Source: Pontivivens marinum (lineage in GTDB: Bacteria; Pseudomonadota; Alphaproteobacteria; Rhodobacterales; Rhodobacteraceae). From it: 64,000 nt of DNA. Position 1 is the first letter of the stretch. Each line of letters begins with the position of its first letter. Both the position numbers and the translations under genes were made by a program. The notes under the pieces are model-generated. The model was not told where the DNA came from and made no database searches. It was given only the letters and a program-made list of their open reading frames with translations. The stretch spans positions 1 through 64,000 of the forward strand of contig NZ_OCTN01000006.1 of assembly GCF_900231835.1 (NCBI RefSeq), given 5' to 3'. This document shows, one piece after another, positions 63,586 to 64,000 of the stretch.

Positions 63586-64000
63586 AGCGTATCATCCCGC
63601 ATGATCGCACGGCGCGCGTCAAGCAACCGTGCAAGGGCCTGTTCGCGCCATGCACGCCGTTTGGGCAATGCGGGTTCGGGCAGGATGGCACGGCGTTCGG
63701 CCTCAACCTGTGTCACCAGCTCTGGCGACCAATCGGGACTATGCTCGCCCCGATCACGGCCAATGGCTGCATAGGCCGGACCGAGCCGTTCGGCATGGCC
63801 ACGCACACCGCCCGCCGTGTTCAGGTCTGCCGTCTCGAACGGGCCAGATAGCGCCCATCGCGGGCCAAGTCCGTCACGCACCAACCGGTCCACGCCGTCC
63901 ACGTCGATCACGCCCTCGTCCACCAGGCGATATGCCTCACGCAGCAGGGCGGATTGCAGGCGGTTAAAGACAAAGGCAGGCACCTCATGCCCCAATCGCA
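63582..64000 (-). CDS. C-terminal part of a 3-hydroxyacyl-CoA dehydrogenase family protein, runs off right edge
   Basis: About 138 residues are visible, ending in a stop that overlaps the next start (ATGA). EVPAFVFNRLQSALLREAYRLV and then GLGPRWALSGPFETADLNTAGGV are the C-terminal helical domain of the 3-hydroxyacyl-CoA dehydrogenase family. The family also includes carnitine 3-dehydrogenase and L-gulonate 3-dehydrogenase (lambda-crystallin). The N-terminal Rossmann domain lies beyond the window. It is cotranscribed with the two oxidoreductase subunits, so the operon enters from the right. Confidence 0.85.
   Translation of the reverse strand, partial: RLGHEVPAFVFNRLQSALLREAYRLVDEGVIDVDGVDRLVRDGLGPRWALSGPFETADLNTAGGVRGHAERLGPAYAAIGRDRGEHSPDWSPELVTQVEAERRAILPEPALPKRRAWREQALARLLDARRAIMRDDTL

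Noticed and set aside
1..64000. CRISPR array, tRNA or rRNA genes
   Set aside because: Reading both strands I saw no regularly spaced identical repeats with unique spacers and no recognisable tRNA or rRNA segments.

Overview
The window reads as high-GC DNA from an alphaproteobacterium, most likely a member of the Rhodobacterales. The pointers are the IalB-family protein, the HcnA/B/C-type oxidoreductases, the density of ABC importers and the base composition. No species can be named from the sequence alone, and I saw no rRNA, tRNA or CRISPR array.

Region 1 (1-7387) looks like an eroded accessory island. It holds the first part of a small membrane-protein gene at the left edge and a short dead remnant of an SbcD/YhaO-type nuclease. 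A 1,936-residue DUF4011 helicase follows, with a transglutaminase-like front and a Vsr-like nuclease near its end, the architecture of the Hhe anti-phage protein. About 1 kb with a decayed transposase and inverted repeats follows it.

Region 2 (7388-31074) is a two-partner secretion operon. It encodes a 7,222-residue LktA-type filamentous adhesin, its outer-membrane transporter, and an IalB-family periplasmic protein as third gene.

Region 3 (31071-34385, minus strand) is a vitamin B12 uptake operon: a cobalamin riboswitch, then a DUF1636 metal-binding protein, ATPase, binding protein and permease.

Region 4 (34493-64000) is a large catabolic island. It contains three ABC importers of different types: polar amino acid, oligopeptide and CUT1 sugar-type. 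Its enzymes are an aldo/keto reductase-RidA fusion, an M20 amidohydrolase, an M24 peptidase, an NAD-kinase-like protein, a split glycine-dehydrogenase (GcvPA/GcvPB) pair without H or T protein, two SDRs, a DapA-family lyase, a class III aminotransferase, and an Hcn/opine-oxidase-like pair whose operon enters from the right edge. An IclR-type regulator of the PcaR/PcaU/PobR kind is encoded at 59956-60807.

Five copies of one operator-like palindrome (half-site about ATGCGAACA, two-base spacer) lie upstream of the putative transcription units at 37436(-), 37679(+), 39234(+), 47477(+) and 59785(-). Half-sites lie before the IclR gene itself. This suggests that one regulator controls about 22 kb. 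I infer that the island takes up and dismantles an amidated or peptide-like, nitrogen-containing compound through imine intermediates. The substrate is unknown, and this island is the best candidate here for an undescribed system.
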